64,000 nt of DNA, from positions 1 through 64,000 of the forward strand of contig CABQMF010000006.1 of the NCBI GenBank assembly GCA_902465265.1. The letters run 5' to 3'. Of the stretch, positions 62,594 through 64,000 are shown piece by piece; the first letter of the stretch is position 1; every line of letters begins with the position of its first letter. The notes beneath the pieces are model-generated. The model searched no databases, had not been told where the DNA came from, and saw only the letters and a list, made by a program, of their open reading frames with translations. The DNA is from an uncultured Collinsella sp. (GTDB lineage: Bacteria; Actinomycetota; Coriobacteriia; Coriobacteriales; Coriobacteriaceae). The position numbers and the translations under genes were made by a program.

Positions 62594-63606
62594 TGGCCGA
62601 CATCCATATTCTTGTTGCCGACGATGCCGCCGGTCAGCGTCTTGACGCTTATCTGGGCGCCAATGACGGCTGCCCTACACGTTCTGCCTGCGCGCATCTG
62701 ATCGAGGGTGGCGCCGTCGCTGTCAATGGCGAGACCTGCCTGTCCAAAAAGTACGCCGTGCGAGCCGGCGATCGTATTTCGGTCGATTTGCCCGAGCCGC
62801 ACGATCCCACCGATGTGATTCCCGAGGCCATCCCGCTCGACATTCGCTATGAGGACGCTTATCTCATTGTGCTCTCCAAGCAGCGCGGCCTGGTGTGCCA
62901 TCCTGCGCATGGTCATGAGAGCGGTACGCTCGCGAATGCCCTGGTCTATCACTGTGGTATCGACCATCTGGGCACCGTGCAGGGCGAGGACCGCCCCGGT
63001 ATTGTGCATCGCCTGGATCGCGATACCTCGGGTCTCATGCTTGCGGCAAAGGACGACGACACCCAGCGCGCGCTCCAAAATCTCATCCGCACGCGTACGC
63101 TCGACCGTCGCTATATCGCACTCGTTCACGGTCACATCGCCATGGACGAGGGCACCATCAACACCGGCATTGCCCGATCGACGCGCGATCGCGTGAAGAT
63201 GGCGGTTTCTGACGATCCTTTCGCGCGCCAGGCCATTACGACCTTTAAGGTCCTCGAGCGCTTCGATTCCACGCGATTTGACGACGGCTATACACTCGTT
63301 GAGTGCCACCTGTTTACGGGCCGCACGCATCAGATTCGTGTGCATATGCGCCATATCAACCACGCCTGCGTGGGCGATCCACTCTACGGCAAGTGCGATG
63401 CACGCGCCGATCAGGGTCTGACCAGGCAATTCCTTCATTCCTGGCGCGTCGCATTCGACCATCCCGTGACGGGCGAGCGCATCGAATGCCGCGACGAGCT
63501 GCCGTGGGATCTCGCTGCGGTTCTTGACGACCTGGCCCCGCGCTCGCTTGGCCGCACCGCCGCCGGCGACGACATCGTCCCGCAGCTTGGCCTTCTCGAA
63601 GCCTAG
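62593..63606 (+). CDS. RluD-family pseudouridine synthase
   Basis: 337 residues. N-terminal S4 RNA-binding domain (RLDAYLG; RSACAHLIEGGAVAVNG) and catalytic domain with HRLDRDTSGLML, where D144 is the nucleophile. lspA-rluD is a common pair. Exact rRNA target (1911/1915/1917 type or another) is not decided by sequence alone. Start ATG 62593 overlaps the lspA stop by one base. Confidence 0.9.
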   Translation: MADIHILVADDAAGQRLDAYLGANDGCPTRSACAHLIEGGAVAVNGETCLSKKYAVRAGDRISVDLPEPHDPTDVIPEAIPLDIRYEDAYLIVLSKQRGLVCHPAHGHESGTLANALVYHCGIDHLGTVQGEDRPGIVHRLDRDTSGLMLAAKDDDTQRALQNLIRTRTLDRRYIALVHGHIAMDEGTINTGIARSTRDRVKMAVSDDPFARQAITTFKVLERFDSTRFDDGYTLVECHLFTGRTHQIRVHMRHINHACVGDPLYGKCDARADQGLTRQFLHSWRVAFDHPVTGERIECRDELPWDLAAVLDDLAPRSLGRTAAGDDIVPQLGLLEA

Positions 63607-63624
63607 CCGGTATTAGGTGGTTTC

Positions 63625-63654
63625 TTGAACTCGGTAAGCCTGCGGTAAGATATA
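63625..63654 (+). promoter_or_regulatory. Candidate promoter of the final glycosyltransferase
   Basis: TTGAAC (63625-63630) and GATATA (63649-63654), spacer 18, between the RluD-type gene and the last gene. Confidence 0.4.
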
Positions 63655-63688
63655 CGATTGTTTACGTAACGCGTTCCTGGGAGCCTGC

Positions 63689-64000
63689 ATGCTCGCCTTT
63701 TTACAAACCAACACACCCATCGTGATTTTCAACCAGATTGTCGTCACGCTGCTCACGGTCTGCTTTCTGTACCAGGTGGTCTTCTTTGTCATCGGTGCTC
63801 TTCGTGGCGAGGTCGCGCCTCCCAAGGCCAAAAAACTCCACCGCTATGCCTTCTTTATTGCGGCGCATAACGAGGAGGCCGTGATCGCCAATCTCGTTCG
63901 CTCCATCAAGGACCAGGATTATCCGTCCGAGCTCATCGAGGTCTTCGTGGTCGCCGACGCCTGCACCGACAACACGGCGCAGCTCGCGCGCGAGGCGGGC
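63689..64000 (+). CDS. Family 2 glycosyltransferase, N-terminal part (runs off window)
   Basis: The last 104 codons of the window. ATG 63689 has GGGAG upstream. An N-terminal membrane segment (VIFNQIVVTLLTVCFLYQVVFFVIGAL) is followed by FFIAAHNEEAVIANLVRSIKDQDYP and VFVVADACTDNTAQLA, the start of a GT2 (GT-A) fold. The nucleotide-binding and DxD region is just reached (ADACTDN); the QxxRW part lies beyond the edge. It may be another envelope polysaccharide synthase, unlinked to Pel. Confidence 0.85.
   Translation, partial: MLAFLQTNTPIVIFNQIVVTLLTVCFLYQVVFFVIGALRGEVAPPKAKKLHRYAFFIAAHNEEAVIANLVRSIKDQDYPSELIEVFVVADACTDNTAQLAREAG

Noticed and set aside
1..64000. CRISPR arrays, rRNA genes, insertion sequences, prophage
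   Set aside because: No regularly spaced repeats, no rRNA-like sequence and no transposase, integrase or capsid-type protein was recognised.

Overview
The window is a high-GC, densely packed bacterial chromosome segment. Its gene content (a Pel locus without outer-membrane parts, a T-box before ileS, a PTS sucrose operon, the smc-ftsY-ffh and rimP-nusA-infB blocks) and protein sequences point to a Gram-positive gut actinobacterium of the Coriobacteriia, probably Collinsella. The genus is an inference from recognition; no database was searched.

Layout. (1) 1-434: the C-terminal end of an ATPase-like protein. (2) 581-11706: an eight-gene, tightly overlapping surface-polysaccharide operon, pelD-pelE-pelA(deacetylase)-pelF-pelG followed by a CotH-kinase lipoprotein, a VTC (polyphosphate polymerase-like) protein and a DUF4956 membrane protein. 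(3) 11707-12047: a gene-free stretch filled by a nested inverted-repeat element. (4) 12048-16223: a sucrose operon (LacI-family regulator, PTS IIBC, GH32 hydrolase) with two matching LacI-type operators. (5) 16319-17657: a degenerate cystathionine gamma-synthase-like protein, convergent with a ModE-like regulator. (6) 17851-22197: guaB and leuS, the latter behind a long perfect hairpin. (7) 22455-33972: the translation/transcription block rimP-nusA-infB-rbfA-nrnA-truB-ribF-dnaG-rpoD. (8) 34160-34343: two identical tRNA-Asn genes. (9) 34538-49403: Asp23-like, DAK2/FakA-like, recG, rsmD, coaD, a coiled-coil protein, DUF177, rpmF, plsX, acpP, rnc, smc, ftsY, ffh. (10) 49524-64000: a DUF134-NifX fusion regulator, thyA-folA, an rRNA/tRNA methyltransferase, a MATE pump, cobO, ftsH, DUF523, a glycerol-dehydrogenase-like enzyme, T-box-ileS, lspA, an RluD-type synthase and the start of a family 2 glycosyltransferase.

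How it works together. Most of 17.8-49.4 kb and 54.9-63.6 kb is housekeeping in conserved order. The accessory interest is in the first 12 kb. PelD keeps an RxxD c-di-GMP inhibitory site beside a destroyed GGDEF active site, so the polysaccharide machinery is probably switched on by c-di-GMP. The three genes fused to its 3' end (CotH, VTC, DUF4956) are not part of the known core Pel machinery and suggest a phosphate-based modification or anchoring step for the exported polymer. Regulatory RNA and DNA elements that can be read directly include the ileS T-box, a rimP-nusA leader terminator, LacI operators, a candidate operator pair at the DUF134 gene, and a small family of GGGGACGTTCTT palindromes.
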